Origin: Streptomyces sp. CB01201
Lineage (GTDB): Bacteria; Actinomycetota; Actinomycetes; Streptomycetales; Streptomycetaceae
Direction of reading: 5' to 3'
NCBI RefSeq assembly: GCF_002803085.1
Contig: NZ_NNBJ01000025.1
Location: 38,345 to 102,344, forward strand
Length of the DNA stretch: 64,000 bases
Made by a program: the position numbers and the translations under genes. Below, piece by piece: positions 35,296 through 43,933 of this stretch (position 1 is its first letter; the number at the start of each line of letters is the position of its first letter). Under the pieces are notes generated by a model. It was not told the origin of the DNA. It did no database searches and saw nothing but the letters and a program-made list of their open reading frames with translations.

Positions 35296-36487
35296 GCCTG
35301 ACGAGCGTTCGTCGGCGAGTCCACCGCATCCGCAGCATGACGGGCCGACCGCAGGCCCGGTTCCCGACAGGACAGGAAACAGTCAGCAGATGCACACTGA
35401 GATCGACCTTCTCGTCCGGGCGTCCGATCCGTTCGCCGACGGCGTGAACCTGCGGACGGACGTCGAGGAGCGCGACTGGGGACTCTTCCTCGACTCCGCT
35501 TTCCGGCACCGCGTCGCGGCCCTTGCGGGACGCGCGCTGGCCGCCGCGCAGACCTTCGAGCCTGAGAGCCGTCACGAGTACGTGCAGGACGCCCTCCTTG
35601 CCGCCTATGCGCTGAACAGCAGACGCAACAGGGTCCTCATCGAGGAAACCGCCCGGCTCACCGAGCGCTTGCGGGCCGCGGGCATCGCAGTGGCGGTGCG
35701 GAAGGGAGCCTTCCTCGCGCCCGTCGTGTACCGGGACCTTGGCCTGCGTCCCATGAACGACATCGACCTCTTCGTAGATCGGTCGGCGGCCAAGGACGTG
35801 GCGGCAGTACTGGCCGACGATGGCTATGCGCCGGGCGTCGTCGACCGCGCGGGACGCATCACGCGGCTGTCCCGCCGGCAGGAGATCTTTTGGTCGGTAC
35901 ACACCAACAACTTGCCGACGTTGCTGCGCGCCCACGACGACCCGCTTCAGCCGACGCTCGCGGTCGACGTGTGCTTCAACCTGTTCCTCCCGGCCAGCGG
36001 CTGCGACATTCCGGCCGAGCGATTGATGGTCGACCTCACCACGCACGAGGTGCAGGGCACGACCATCTCCGCCTTCCGCCCCGAGTACTTCCTGCTCGAT
36101 GTCTCGGCGCACCTCTACAAGGAGTCGACGACACTGCGCTACATCGAGAAGGGGAAGCACCAGCGTCTTCTGCAGTACATCGACATCGTGGCTCTTGTGC
36201 GGCGCCATCCGGGACTGCGTTGGGACCTTCTGCTGGAGATTGCGAGAGAGGCCGGTGCCGGCAGGAACCTGTACTACGCCCTGGCCGGCGCCGAGGCCCT
36301 GTTCCCCGGCGCGATCCCCGCCGAAGTGTTGCAAGCACTGGCACGGGAGGGCGGAGTCGACGCGGAGTTCTTGTGGCAGTACGGCGGCATCGATCTGCTG
36401 CAACCGCTTCGGTGGTCGGCGCAGACAGTGATCGAGCGGCTCTTCTCTTACGAGCGGCCCCAGGCCCGTTCGCAGTCCCCGGTATGA
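35288..36487 (+). CDS. Nucleotidyltransferase-fold protein (NTP_transf_5 type)
   Basis: A 399-aa protein. The core is the degenerate nucleotidyltransferase motif: LRAAGIAVAVRKGAFLAPVV, then GLRPMNDIDLFVDRSAA, where NDIDLFVD supplies the acidic metal site. The remaining helical C-terminal half matches the family layout. Family members are frequent in polysaccharide, exosortase and peptide natural-product loci but are poorly characterised; adenylylation or a binding role is possible. The GTG start overlaps the PhyH gene by 8 nt; the first 35 residues are low complexity and the protein may start at a later Met. Confidence 0.7.
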   Translation: MPEPDERSSASPPHPQHDGPTAGPVPDRTGNSQQMHTEIDLLVRASDPFADGVNLRTDVEERDWGLFLDSAFRHRVAALAGRALAAAQTFEPESRHEYVQDALLAAYALNSRRNRVLIEETARLTERLRAAGIAVAVRKGAFLAPVVYRDLGLRPMNDIDLFVDRSAAKDVAAVLADDGYAPGVVDRAGRITRLSRRQEIFWSVHTNNLPTLLRAHDDPLQPTLAVDVCFNLFLPASGCDIPAERLMVDLTTHEVQGTTISAFRPEYFLLDVSAHLYKESTTLRYIEKGKHQRLLQYIDIVALVRRHPGLRWDLLLEIAREAGAGRNLYYALAGAEALFPGAIPAEVLQALAREGGVDAEFLWQYGGIDLLQPLRWSAQTVIERLFSYERPQARSQSPV

Positions 36488-36506
36488 CCGAGAGGGAGGA
36501 AATACG

Positions 36507-37493
36507 TTGCGATACTTGGTGACCGGGGGCCGCGGATTCGTGGGCACCCGGCTGGCTGGAGCGCTCGCCGCCCGAGGTGATGCTGTGGTGGTCCTCGACG
36601 ATCTGTCCGCACACCAGCCCGCCGAGCCGCCGGGTCCCCTGCCCGAGCCGGTCCGTTTCGTCCACGGCTCCGTCCTGGACGCGTCGCTGCTCGACGAGTT
36701 GGTCGCGGACTGCGACGTCGTCGTCCATCTGGCGGCGGCGGTCGGTGTGCGTACCATCGTCGACCGGGTGCTGCCCTCCCTGACGGTGAACCTGCACGGG
36801 GCGGAGAACGTGATGGGCGCCGCCGAACGCCACGCGGCCAAGGTGTTGCTGGCCAGCACCAGCGAGATCTACGGCAAGAGTCAGGACCTCCCGCTGCGCG
36901 AGGACGTCGACCGAGTGCTCGGCAGCCCACGGGTTCCGCGCTGGTCGTACGGCATGGCCAAATCGATCATGGAGTTGATCGCCGACACTTACCACCGCGA
37001 ACACGGTGTGCAGACCGTCGTGGTCCGACTCTTCAACACGGCGGGCCCGGGCCAGAGCGCCACTCACGGCATGGTCATTCCCCGCATGGTGCGTCAGGCA
37101 CTGCGAGGCGAGCCCCTGTCCGTGTACGGCGACGGCGGCCAGACCCGGTGCTTCCTGCACGTCGACGACGCAGTCCGGGCCCTGCTCGCCCTTCTCGACG
37201 AGGAGCGGGCGGTCGGCGCCACCGTCAATCTGGGCTCGACGGACGAGGTGCGCGTGCTCGATCTCGCCCAGCGGGTTAAGGAACTGACCGGATCGGCGTC
37301 CGAGATCCGCTTCTCCTCCTTTGAGGAGGTGTACGGGCCGAACTTCGAGGAGTCATACCGCAGGGTGCCCGACGTCAGCCGCATCACTGCCCTCACCGGA
37401 TGGCGCCCCTTGCGCGGCCTGGACGACATCCTCCTCGACGTGATCGCGGAAGTCCGCCGGGAGGCGCTGCGTGCAGGGGGAAGCATCGGATGA
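36507..37493 (+). CDS. NAD-dependent sugar-nucleotide epimerase/dehydratase (SDR)
   Basis: A 328-aa extended SDR enzyme. It has the NAD motif YLVTGGRGFVGTRLAGALAA, LLASTSEIYGKS (catalytic Ser/Thr region) and the YxxxK in WSYGMAKSIMELIA. The pattern resembles UDP-hexuronate or UDP-hexose 4-epimerases and UDP-glucuronate decarboxylases more than dTDP-glucose 4,6-dehydratase. The start is TTG, supported by AGGGAGGA 6 nt upstream. It is followed by an NDP-sugar 6-dehydrogenase with an ATGA overlap, so the pair probably oxidises C6 and then epimerises or decarboxylates the same sugar. Confidence 0.8.
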   Translation: MRYLVTGGRGFVGTRLAGALAARGDAVVVLDDLSAHQPAEPPGPLPEPVRFVHGSVLDASLLDELVADCDVVVHLAAAVGVRTIVDRVLPSLTVNLHGAENVMGAAERHAAKVLLASTSEIYGKSQDLPLREDVDRVLGSPRVPRWSYGMAKSIMELIADTYHREHGVQTVVVRLFNTAGPGQSATHGMVIPRMVRQALRGEPLSVYGDGGQTRCFLHVDDAVRALLALLDEERAVGATVNLGSTDEVRVLDLAQRVKELTGSASEIRFSSFEEVYGPNFEESYRRVPDVSRITALTGWRPLRGLDDILLDVIAEVRREALRAGGSIG

Positions 37494-38749
37494 CCTACGA
37501 CGTGGCGGTGATTGGCCTCGGCTACGTGGGCCTCGCTCTGGCCGTGGAATGCGTGCGCAGCGGCCTGCGGGTAGCCGGGCTGGAGAGCGACCCGCACAGG
37601 GCGGCGGCCCTCGTCGCGGGAGAGTCCTACGTGGACGACGTGCCGGACGCCGAGCTCGTGGCCGCCTTGAAGGCCGGTCTCTCGGTCGGGACCGACGCCT
37701 CGGTGCTCGCTGACAGCGAGGTCGTCGTGCTGTGCGTGCCCACGCCGTTGGACGCTGACCGACGTCCCGACGTCTCCAGCGTTCGGGAGGCCGCCGCGAC
37801 GGTGGCCAGGCATCTGCGTGCGGACTGTCTGGTCGTCGTGGAGTCCACGATCTGGCCGGGGGCCACCGACCAAGTGGTGCGTCCCCTGCTCGAACACTCG
37901 GGACTGCGCGCGGGAGAGGACTTCGCCCTGGCTTACTCTCCCGAACGGGTTGACCCCGGAAACCCGCACTTCTACCTGCGCAATACCCCGAAGGTTGTGG
38001 CCGGGTACACCACGCGGTGCCGCGACCGGGCCGAGGTCTTCTACGGGAAGCTGGTCGATGAGGTCGTCCCGGTGAGCGGACTGCGGGAGGCCGAGATGGC
38101 CAAGCTCCTGGAGAACACCTACCGGGCCGTCAACATCGCGCTCGTCAACGAGATGGCCGTGCTGTGCGATGCCATGGACGTGGATCTGTGGGAATCCATC
38201 ACGGCGGCGGCGACCAAGCCATTCGGCTTCGAGAGGTTCCTGCCCGGACCGGGTGTGGGCGGGCACTGCATCCCCGTGGACCCGGAGTATCTTTCCCATG
38301 CGGCCGCGGAGGCCGGCAGCCGGTCCCGGTTCGTGGACCTGGCGCGCGAGGTGAACGCGAGCATGTCCAGCTACGTCGTCGAGCGGGTGCGGCGCAACCT
38401 CGACCGGCGCGGAATGTCGTTGCGCGGCGCGCGCCTGGTGCTACTGGGCGTCACGTACAAGGCGGACGTTGCCGACCTCCGCGAGTCACCCGCGATGCCG
38501 ATTGAACGTGGGCTGCGCCTGTTGGGAGCGACCGTGAGTTTCGTTGACCCGCTGGTCGACGCCTGGCGCGTGGACGGCAGGGCTATTCCGCGGCAGCGGG
38601 ACACCTCGGCGGCGCTCGCCTCGTGCGACATGGCGGTGCTGCTGCAGGCGCACGCGGCCTTCGACCTGGAGTCCATCAGCCGACAGGGCTGCCCCGTCCT
38701 CGACACCAGGGGCGCGCTGCCCGCTAGCGACTTCGTAGAACTGCTGTGA
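37490..38749 (+). CDS. Nucleotide-sugar 6-dehydrogenase (UDP-HexNAc/UDP-glucose dehydrogenase type)
   Basis: A 419-aa protein with the N-terminal NAD fold (YDVAVIGLGYVGLALA), the central domain (EMAKLLENTYRAVNIALVNE) and the catalytic Cys in GPGVGGHCIPVDPEYL. The GGHCIPVDP context is that of UDP-N-acetyl-hexosamine 6-dehydrogenases (WbpA/TviB/WecC group), which make the C6 acid in two NAD-dependent steps. All key residues are present. Gene order with the SDR enzyme and the LmbE deacetylase suggests an amino-hexuronate-type sugar. Start at the ATG overlapping the preceding stop. Confidence 0.85.
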   Translation: MTYDVAVIGLGYVGLALAVECVRSGLRVAGLESDPHRAAALVAGESYVDDVPDAELVAALKAGLSVGTDASVLADSEVVVLCVPTPLDADRRPDVSSVREAAATVARHLRADCLVVVESTIWPGATDQVVRPLLEHSGLRAGEDFALAYSPERVDPGNPHFYLRNTPKVVAGYTTRCRDRAEVFYGKLVDEVVPVSGLREAEMAKLLENTYRAVNIALVNEMAVLCDAMDVDLWESITAAATKPFGFERFLPGPGVGGHCIPVDPEYLSHAAAEAGSRSRFVDLAREVNASMSSYVVERVRRNLDRRGMSLRGARLVLLGVTYKADVADLRESPAMPIERGLRLLGATVSFVDPLVDAWRVDGRAIPRQRDTSAALASCDMAVLLQAHAAFDLESISRQGCPVLDTRGALPASDFVELL

Positions 38750-38787
38750 CGGCCTCCGGGCCAGCTGGAGAGCGTGGGAAGAGAATC

Positions 38788-39468
38788 ATGGAACGACTAC
38801 TGGTGGTCGCCGCGCATGGTGACGACGAGACGCTCGGCGCGGGCGCCACACTCGCACGCCTCAGCGATGAGGGCGTGGCCATCGGGCTGTGCGTGCTCAC
38901 GCACGACGACGGCTCCCGCCACCCCGGCGACCGAGGGAGCGACCGCGAGGAGGCGATCCACAACGCCGCGCACCTGCTGGGCATCCAGGAGGTGTACGTG
39001 CACCGCTTCGGGGACAACCGCTTGGACGAGGTGGGCCAGTTGAAGCTCAACCGCGTAGTCGAGGGGCAGATGCGGCGGTTCGCGCCAGATGCCGTGTTCA
39101 CCACCGCCCTCGCCGACCTCAACAACGACCACCGACTGGTCGGCCTCGCCGCGCGGATCGCTGCCCGTCCGGGTCGGTCCGGCGTCCACGAGGTCCGGTC
39201 CTTCGAGATCCGCTCGTCGACCGACTGGGCAGAGGCGTCGGGGATCCGCCCCGCCTTCAGTCCGAACTGCTGGCACGTCGTGTCGGAGGCACACTTGGAG
39301 CGCAAGCTCGCCGCGCTGCGAGCGTACGGAGCCGAACGCGAGGAATGGCCGCAGCCGCGCAGCGAAGAGGGTGTCAGGGCACTGGCCGCGTACCGGGGTT
39401 CACAGGTCGCGGTGCCTCTCGCCGAGGCGTTCGAGGTGGCCCGGCAAGTCGTGGGGTGGCCCGCATGA
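38788..39468 (+). CDS. LmbE/PIG-L family N-deacetylase
   Basis: A 226-aa zinc hydrolase. The metal-binding motif AAHGDDETLGAGATLARLS corresponds to the HPDDE motif with a Gly for Pro. A later TALADLNNDHRLVG supplies the conserved N-D-H. Family members remove acetyl groups from GlcNAc-containing intermediates such as mycothiol, teicoplanin-type sugars and GlcNAc-PI. In this operon it could free the amine of an N-acetyl sugar for re-acylation by an ACP-bound group. ATG 38788 was chosen for GGGAAG upstream; a GTG at 38746, overlapping the previous stop, would add 14 residues. Confidence 0.85.
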   Translation: MERLLVVAAHGDDETLGAGATLARLSDEGVAIGLCVLTHDDGSRHPGDRGSDREEAIHNAAHLLGIQEVYVHRFGDNRLDEVGQLKLNRVVEGQMRRFAPDAVFTTALADLNNDHRLVGLAARIAARPGRSGVHEVRSFEIRSSTDWAEASGIRPAFSPNCWHVVSEAHLERKLAALRAYGAEREEWPQPRSEEGVRALAAYRGSQVAVPLAEAFEVARQVVGWPA

Positions 39469-40376
39469 CTGGTCCCCGTCTGGTCACCTGCCATCAGCCG
39501 GTCTACCTCCCCTGGCCCGGCTTCTTCCACAAGTTGGTGCTGGCGGACGTCTTCGTGGTGATGGACACCGTCAACTTCTCCCGCAGAGGGAACCAGAGCA
39601 GAAACCGCATCATGACGGCGGATGGGCGGCCTCACTGGGTGACGGTTCCGCTCGCGCTGAAGGCGTCCCCGTCCCGTCGGCTGCGCGATGTACGCATCGC
39701 TTCCCAGGACGGGGTACGCGACGCGGAGCACGCCGGGATGAGCGTGCCGAAGTGGCAGCGGGATCACTGGAACAGCCTGCGACTGAGCTACGGGCGGGCC
39801 CCGTACTGGTCCCGCTATGCCGCCGAGCTGGAGGAGCTGTACCTCGGTCGCACGTGGACCAAATTGATGGATCTCAACACCGCCCTGCTGCGCCTGCTGG
39901 TGGCATGGCTGAAGATCGACGTGGAGTTCGTGCTCGCCAGTGAACTCGGCAGCACCGGAGCAAAGTCCGATCTCGTCCTCGACCAGTGCCTCAGATCGGC
40001 CGCTTCGCTGTACGTGTCGGGGACGCACGGAAAGGACTATCTGCAGGAGGAGCACTTCCTGGAGAACGGAATCTCCATCTTCTACCAGAGCTACCGTCTC
40101 CCGGAGACTGGCGCACCATGCTCCGCGACGCCTCAGGCCCTATCAGTGATCGACCTCCTCTTCCGCCGCGGCGTCGCCGCGAAGGATGCACTGAGCGACG
40201 GGAATATCACCCGGTCCGACATCGTCGATGCGCTGCACGGCGCCGGTGCTCCGACGGTGTTGGAGACACATGCCACGAGGGCGTCCACGCGGCAGTCGGT
40301 CCGCGTGCGCGGGCCCCACGCGTTGCTGGGAGAGCCTGCCCCCGAAGCCCGGCCCCTTGGAGACGGCCATGCCTGA
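39465..40376 (+). CDS. WbqC-family protein
   Basis: A 303-aa protein opening TGPRLVTCHQPVYLPWPGFF, then HKLVLADVFVVMDTVNFSRR and NRIMTADGRPHWVTVPL, the signature of WbqC-like proteins. These occur in O-antigen and other glycan loci and in some antibiotic clusters; they are suspected to take part in N-acylation or amine transfer on sugars, but no reaction is established as far as I know. ATGA overlap with the deacetylase gene and an 8-nt overlap with the GT2 gene support a shared role on an amino sugar. The C-terminal 60 residues are variable. Confidence 0.8.
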   Translation: MTGPRLVTCHQPVYLPWPGFFHKLVLADVFVVMDTVNFSRRGNQSRNRIMTADGRPHWVTVPLALKASPSRRLRDVRIASQDGVRDAEHAGMSVPKWQRDHWNSLRLSYGRAPYWSRYAAELEELYLGRTWTKLMDLNTALLRLLVAWLKIDVEFVLASELGSTGAKSDLVLDQCLRSAASLYVSGTHGKDYLQEEHFLENGISIFYQSYRLPETGAPCSATPQALSVIDLLFRRGVAAKDALSDGNITRSDIVDALHGAGAPTVLETHATRASTRQSVRVRGPHALLGEPAPEARPLGDGHA

Positions 40377-41373
40377 GCCCCTGATATCCGTAGTCCTGCC
40401 GTGCCGCCTCAGCGGGGAACTCGGCGTCGAGATGCGTGGCGCGCTCCTCGAACTGAGCCTCGTCTCCCTTGACGCACAGGACTACCCGCGAGACCGAATG
40501 GAAGTCGTCATCGTGGACGACGGCAGCGACATCGACCTGGCCGACTGGGTACGGGCGCGCGCCGAGCGGATCCCCAGCCTCAGGCCGCGAGTCATCCGCA
40601 ACGACGGACCTGCGCACGGGACGGCCGCCGCCTACAACATCGGCTGCGCTCACGCGCGAGGCCGCTATGTATTCCTGACCACCGACGATTCGCTGCTCGC
40701 CTCTGACTGCCTGTCGGCGCACGCGCTGGCTCTGTCACGGTACGACGCACCCGTCTACGTAACGGGAGTTGAGCGTCAGTATCTCTACGGTGTGCTGTTC
40801 CGGAACATCATCGAGGGCACCCTGCATGACCGCCAGGACCTGTCCGTGCGGACCTTCGGCGCGCTGCTTGGGGTCCCTGACCTGCGCCGGTTCGCCGACT
40901 ACCTCGGACTGTGCGAGTGGACTGTGACACCTGACGACGTGCGGTTCGGGTTCGAGGGGCTCTCGGCGCGCTCCGCCCTGACGCCGAACTTTCGTGACAT
41001 GTACGAAGAACTCGCCTCGCCACGGCAGGACTTGCGCTGGCTCTGCGTGCGCGTTGGCAATCACACGATGCCCCGCGAGGCCTACCTCGCCCTCGGCGGC
41101 TATGACGAGGACATCCCCAATATGAACTCGGACCAGGCCTTCGGACTCAAGCTCGCGGAGGCCAGCATCGACGTGGTGCTGGAACGGCGCGCGAACAGTG
41201 TTCTGCTCGAACACTGGCGGGGGCTGCGTAGCTACGTGAACGGCAGCGGACTCAAGAGCCTCGCGGCGCGTTGGCCGCGCCCCGACGTCCTGAGGGTCCA
41301 CGAGTTCTTCGCGCCCGGGTACGACCGATCGATCGCCGCCTACCGCCGCCTCCTTGCCGAGACCGCGCGGTAA
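40369..41373 (+). CDS. Glycosyltransferase family 2
   Basis: A 334-aa GT-A enzyme. It starts PEPLISVVLPCRL, has the nucleotide-sugar site VVIVDDGSDIDL and the DxD-like TTDDSLLASDC, and a later acceptor-side segment GGYDEDIPNMNSDQAFGLKL. GT2 enzymes transfer a sugar from an NDP-sugar with inversion. There is no membrane segment, so it acts in the cytosol. It may attach the UDP-amino-sugar made by the neighbouring genes. The start was placed at the ATG where the GT2 fold begins. Confidence 0.85.
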   Translation: MPEPLISVVLPCRLSGELGVEMRGALLELSLVSLDAQDYPRDRMEVVIVDDGSDIDLADWVRARAERIPSLRPRVIRNDGPAHGTAAAYNIGCAHARGRYVFLTTDDSLLASDCLSAHALALSRYDAPVYVTGVERQYLYGVLFRNIIEGTLHDRQDLSVRTFGALLGVPDLRRFADYLGLCEWTVTPDDVRFGFEGLSARSALTPNFRDMYEELASPRQDLRWLCVRVGNHTMPREAYLALGGYDEDIPNMNSDQAFGLKLAEASIDVVLERRANSVLLEHWRGLRSYVNGSGLKSLAARWPRPDVLRVHEFFAPGYDRSIAAYRRLLAETAR

Positions 41374-41397
41374 CACAAGCCGCGGAAGAGAGCGAAG

Positions 41398-42918
41398 ATG
41401 AACACTGGTGTGTCCACTACAGCCGGGTCCTGGGTGCCGGACCTCCTTGAGGCCGCGGACGACGCGCAAACGATCAGCGACGCCCACGGCTCCTGCCGCG
41501 TGGACGAGCTGTCCGCGAGGGCGTGGGTCTGGGCGCAGGAGCTGGTTGCCGCAGGCGTGAAGCCCGGCGACCGTGTGGTCATGGCGCTGCCGAATGGCAT
41601 CGCCCTGGCCGCCGCCCTGTTCGGCGTGATGCGGGCGGGCGCTGTTGCCGTGCCCCTGCACCCCGACAGCCCGTGGAGCCACCTGCGGGCGGTCTGCGAA
41701 GACTGCACCCCGGAGGCACTGCTCACCGCGCGGGACGCATTCGCACAGCCGGAGACCGCCGCCTTGGCCCCGCGGGTGTTCCGTACCGATCCTGCATGCT
41801 TTGCAGAGGTCTGTGGCGCGCCCACGCCCCCGAACGTATCGACCGACGGCGCACGATCCGACATCGCCCTGATCATGTACACCTCCGGATCGACCGGAAC
41901 GCCCAAGGGCGTTGTCTGCCCGCACGAGCAGGTTTCGTTCGCCATCGACGCAATCGCCGGCCGGCTCGGCTACCGGTCCTCGGACGTCGTCTTCGGCTGT
42001 CTGCCCATGAGCTTCGACTACGGCCTCTACCAACTGTTCCTCGCCCTGCGTGCCCGGTGTGCCCTGGTGCTGGCGCCCCACGACCTGGGCCCCGCACTGC
42101 TGCGCCACGCCACACGCTCGGGCGCCACCGTCATCCCGCTGGTGCCGAGCGTGGCCCGGCGGTTGTGCGCCCTTGCCGGACGTGCGCACACCGAGCGCCC
42201 TCCCGTCAGGCTGTTCACCAACACCGGCGACACGCTCGCGCCGGAGGACTGCGGAGCCCTACGCGCGCGCTTCCCCGGGGCGCAGGTCGTACGCATGTAC
42301 GGGCTCACTGAGTGCAAGCGCGTGACCGTCGGCGAGCCCGACGACGATCGCACCGCTCCCGACGCGTGCGGTCGACCTTTGCCCGGGACGAGTATCGAAG
42401 TACGTGATGAGCACGGCGAATTGTGCGCACCCGGCCGCATCGGTCAGCTCGTAGTGAGCGGCCCGCACGTGATGCGCGGCTACTGGGGAGCTCCGCCGGA
42501 GAGCCAGCTGCGCTTCGCCGGCCCGGCGAACCACGGGTCGGCGCACGCGACGCTGTACAGCGGGGACTATGGGTGGATCGACGAGGAGGGGCGCTTCTGC
42601 TACTCCCACCGGGCCGACGACACGTTCAAGATCGGATCGATTCGGGTGGGCGGCCTGGAGATCGAGAAGGCTGCCCGACGTGTGCCGGGCGTCAGGGCGG
42701 TCGGGGTCGCGCGGACCCCGGGACGGCTGACCCCGGTGGTCTTCGTGGAGAGCGCCATCTCCACCGACGTACTGCGCAAAGGCCTTGCCCGCGAACTCGG
42801 CCCCCATAGGACGCCGCGAGACCTCGTCGTTGTCGACGAACTGCCCGTGACCCGCAACGGGAAGGTCGACCGGGTTCGACTCGGCGCCCTCTCCGAGGAA
42901 CGCGCCGGCCAACTGTGA
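41398..42918 (+). CDS. AMP-forming acyl/aminoacyl ligase (stand-alone adenylation enzyme)
   Basis: A 506-aa ANL-family enzyme with the AMP motif IMYTSGSTGTPKGVVCPHEQ, the LPMSFDYGLYQLFLAL segment, MYGLTECKRVTVGEP, SGDYGWIDEEGRF and the C-terminal VTRNGKVDR with its catalytic Lys. The SFDYGLYQ signature recalls prolyl-AMP ligases (PltF/RedM/CloN4) and exosortase-associated ligases that partner an ACP and a PLP decarboxylase. It probably activates an amino acid and loads it on the ACP at 34022. Specificity residues were not decoded. No carrier or condensation domain is attached. Confidence 0.8.
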   Translation: MNTGVSTTAGSWVPDLLEAADDAQTISDAHGSCRVDELSARAWVWAQELVAAGVKPGDRVVMALPNGIALAAALFGVMRAGAVAVPLHPDSPWSHLRAVCEDCTPEALLTARDAFAQPETAALAPRVFRTDPACFAEVCGAPTPPNVSTDGARSDIALIMYTSGSTGTPKGVVCPHEQVSFAIDAIAGRLGYRSSDVVFGCLPMSFDYGLYQLFLALRARCALVLAPHDLGPALLRHATRSGATVIPLVPSVARRLCALAGRAHTERPPVRLFTNTGDTLAPEDCGALRARFPGAQVVRMYGLTECKRVTVGEPDDDRTAPDACGRPLPGTSIEVRDEHGELCAPGRIGQLVVSGPHVMRGYWGAPPESQLRFAGPANHGSAHATLYSGDYGWIDEEGRFCYSHRADDTFKIGSIRVGGLEIEKAARRVPGVRAVGVARTPGRLTPVVFVESAISTDVLRKGLARELGPHRTPRDLVVVDELPVTRNGKVDRVRLGALSEERAGQL

Positions 42919-42964
42919 GCATGGGTTTGAGAACCGGTCCGACGCAGCCCGTTAAGAGGCGTCG

Positions 42965-43933
42965 ATGACCCCCGCGAGCACGTCTCGGGATCCGTCGACG
43001 ACTCGATGGCTGATCACCGGTGCTGCGGGGCTATTGGCCCGAGAGCTGCACGGCCGGCTCACCACCCGCGGCGCCGACGTCGTGGCTCTGACGCGCCGCC
43101 ACCTCGATGTGACCGATGCCCGCACGGTCGATGCCACTGTGCACGCGGTGCGTCCCGGCGTCGTTGTCAACTGCGCCGCGTGGACGGACGTGGAGGGGGC
43201 CGAGGCTCAGGAGCACATGGCCTCTCGCGTGAACGCAGAGGGCCCGCGGAACCTGGCCAACAGTTGTGCCAGAACGGGAGCGAGGTTGCTGCACGTGTCG
43301 ACCGACTACGTGTTCCCGGGGCCGTCCGCCGACATTGGCGTCCCATATGCCGAGGATGCCGCACCGTCCCCGGGCACGGCGTACGGACGCACAAAACTGG
43401 CGGGGGAACGGGAGGTGTTGACGCGGCTGCCGGGCGGGGGGGCCGTCGTGCGCACCGCATGGCTCTACGGACGTGACGGTTCGGGGTTCGTCGGGAAGAT
43501 GCTGCGGCGAGCCCGGGCTGGCCTGGCCGTGGATGTCGTCGCGGACCAGTACGGCCAGCCGACCTGCGCCGCGGACGTCGCCGACCGGCTGATCGATCTG
43601 GGGGCGCTGCCCGAGTGCCGGGCCTATGGCGTCTTCCACGCGACGAGTGCCGGATGGACCTCGTGGTACGGGCTCGCCCGGGAGGTCTTCGCCCTGGCGG
43701 GAGCCGACCCCGCTCTCGTGCGGCCCTCGACCAGCGCCGAATGGCGCGGCGCCGTCACACGGCCGCGATGGACGGTGCTGAGCCACGGCCGGTGGTCCGA
43801 ATTGGGCCTGCCGCCCGCCCGTAGTTGGCGCGCCGCCCTCGCCGACGAACTGGCCGCGCCGACCGCGCAACGGCCGATCTATACAAAGCCGCCTCCCCGG
43901 CAACCCGAGAACCCGGAGTACAAGAGCCGATGA
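42965..43933 (+). CDS. rfbD: dTDP-4-dehydro-6-deoxysugar reductase (RfbD/StrL-like)
   Basis: A 322-aa SDR enzyme with RWLITGAAGLLARELHGRL, VVNCAAWTDVEGAE, LLHVSTDYVFPGP and the YxxxK in GTAYGRTKLAGERE, matching RmlD/StrL. It reduces the 4-keto group of a dTDP-deoxysugar with NAD(P)H. With the StrD-like and RfbC-like genes it completes most of a dTDP-L-rhamnose- or noviose-type path; the 4,6-dehydratase is not in the window. ATGA overlap with the next gene. Confidence 0.85.
   Translation: MTPASTSRDPSTTRWLITGAAGLLARELHGRLTTRGADVVALTRRHLDVTDARTVDATVHAVRPGVVVNCAAWTDVEGAEAQEHMASRVNAEGPRNLANSCARTGARLLHVSTDYVFPGPSADIGVPYAEDAAPSPGTAYGRTKLAGEREVLTRLPGGGAVVRTAWLYGRDGSGFVGKMLRRARAGLAVDVVADQYGQPTCAADVADRLIDLGALPECRAYGVFHATSAGWTSWYGLAREVFALAGADPALVRPSTSAEWRGAVTRPRWTVLSHGRWSELGLPPARSWRAALADELAAPTAQRPIYTKPPPRQPENPEYKSR

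Noticed and set aside
36507..37493. SDR enzyme as dTDP-glucose 4,6-dehydratase (RmlB/StrE)
   Set aside because: Its motifs and its ATGA coupling to a 6-dehydrogenase fit uronate epimerases or decarboxylases better; the typical RmlB segments are missing.
30226..42918. CloN3/N4/N5-type pyrrole-2-carboxylate pathway
   Set aside because: Dehydrogenase, ligase and ACP are present but the radical SAM protein has no B12 domain, a decarboxylase accompanies the set, and the dehydrogenase does not show a clear CloN3-like sequence. Kept only as an alternative.
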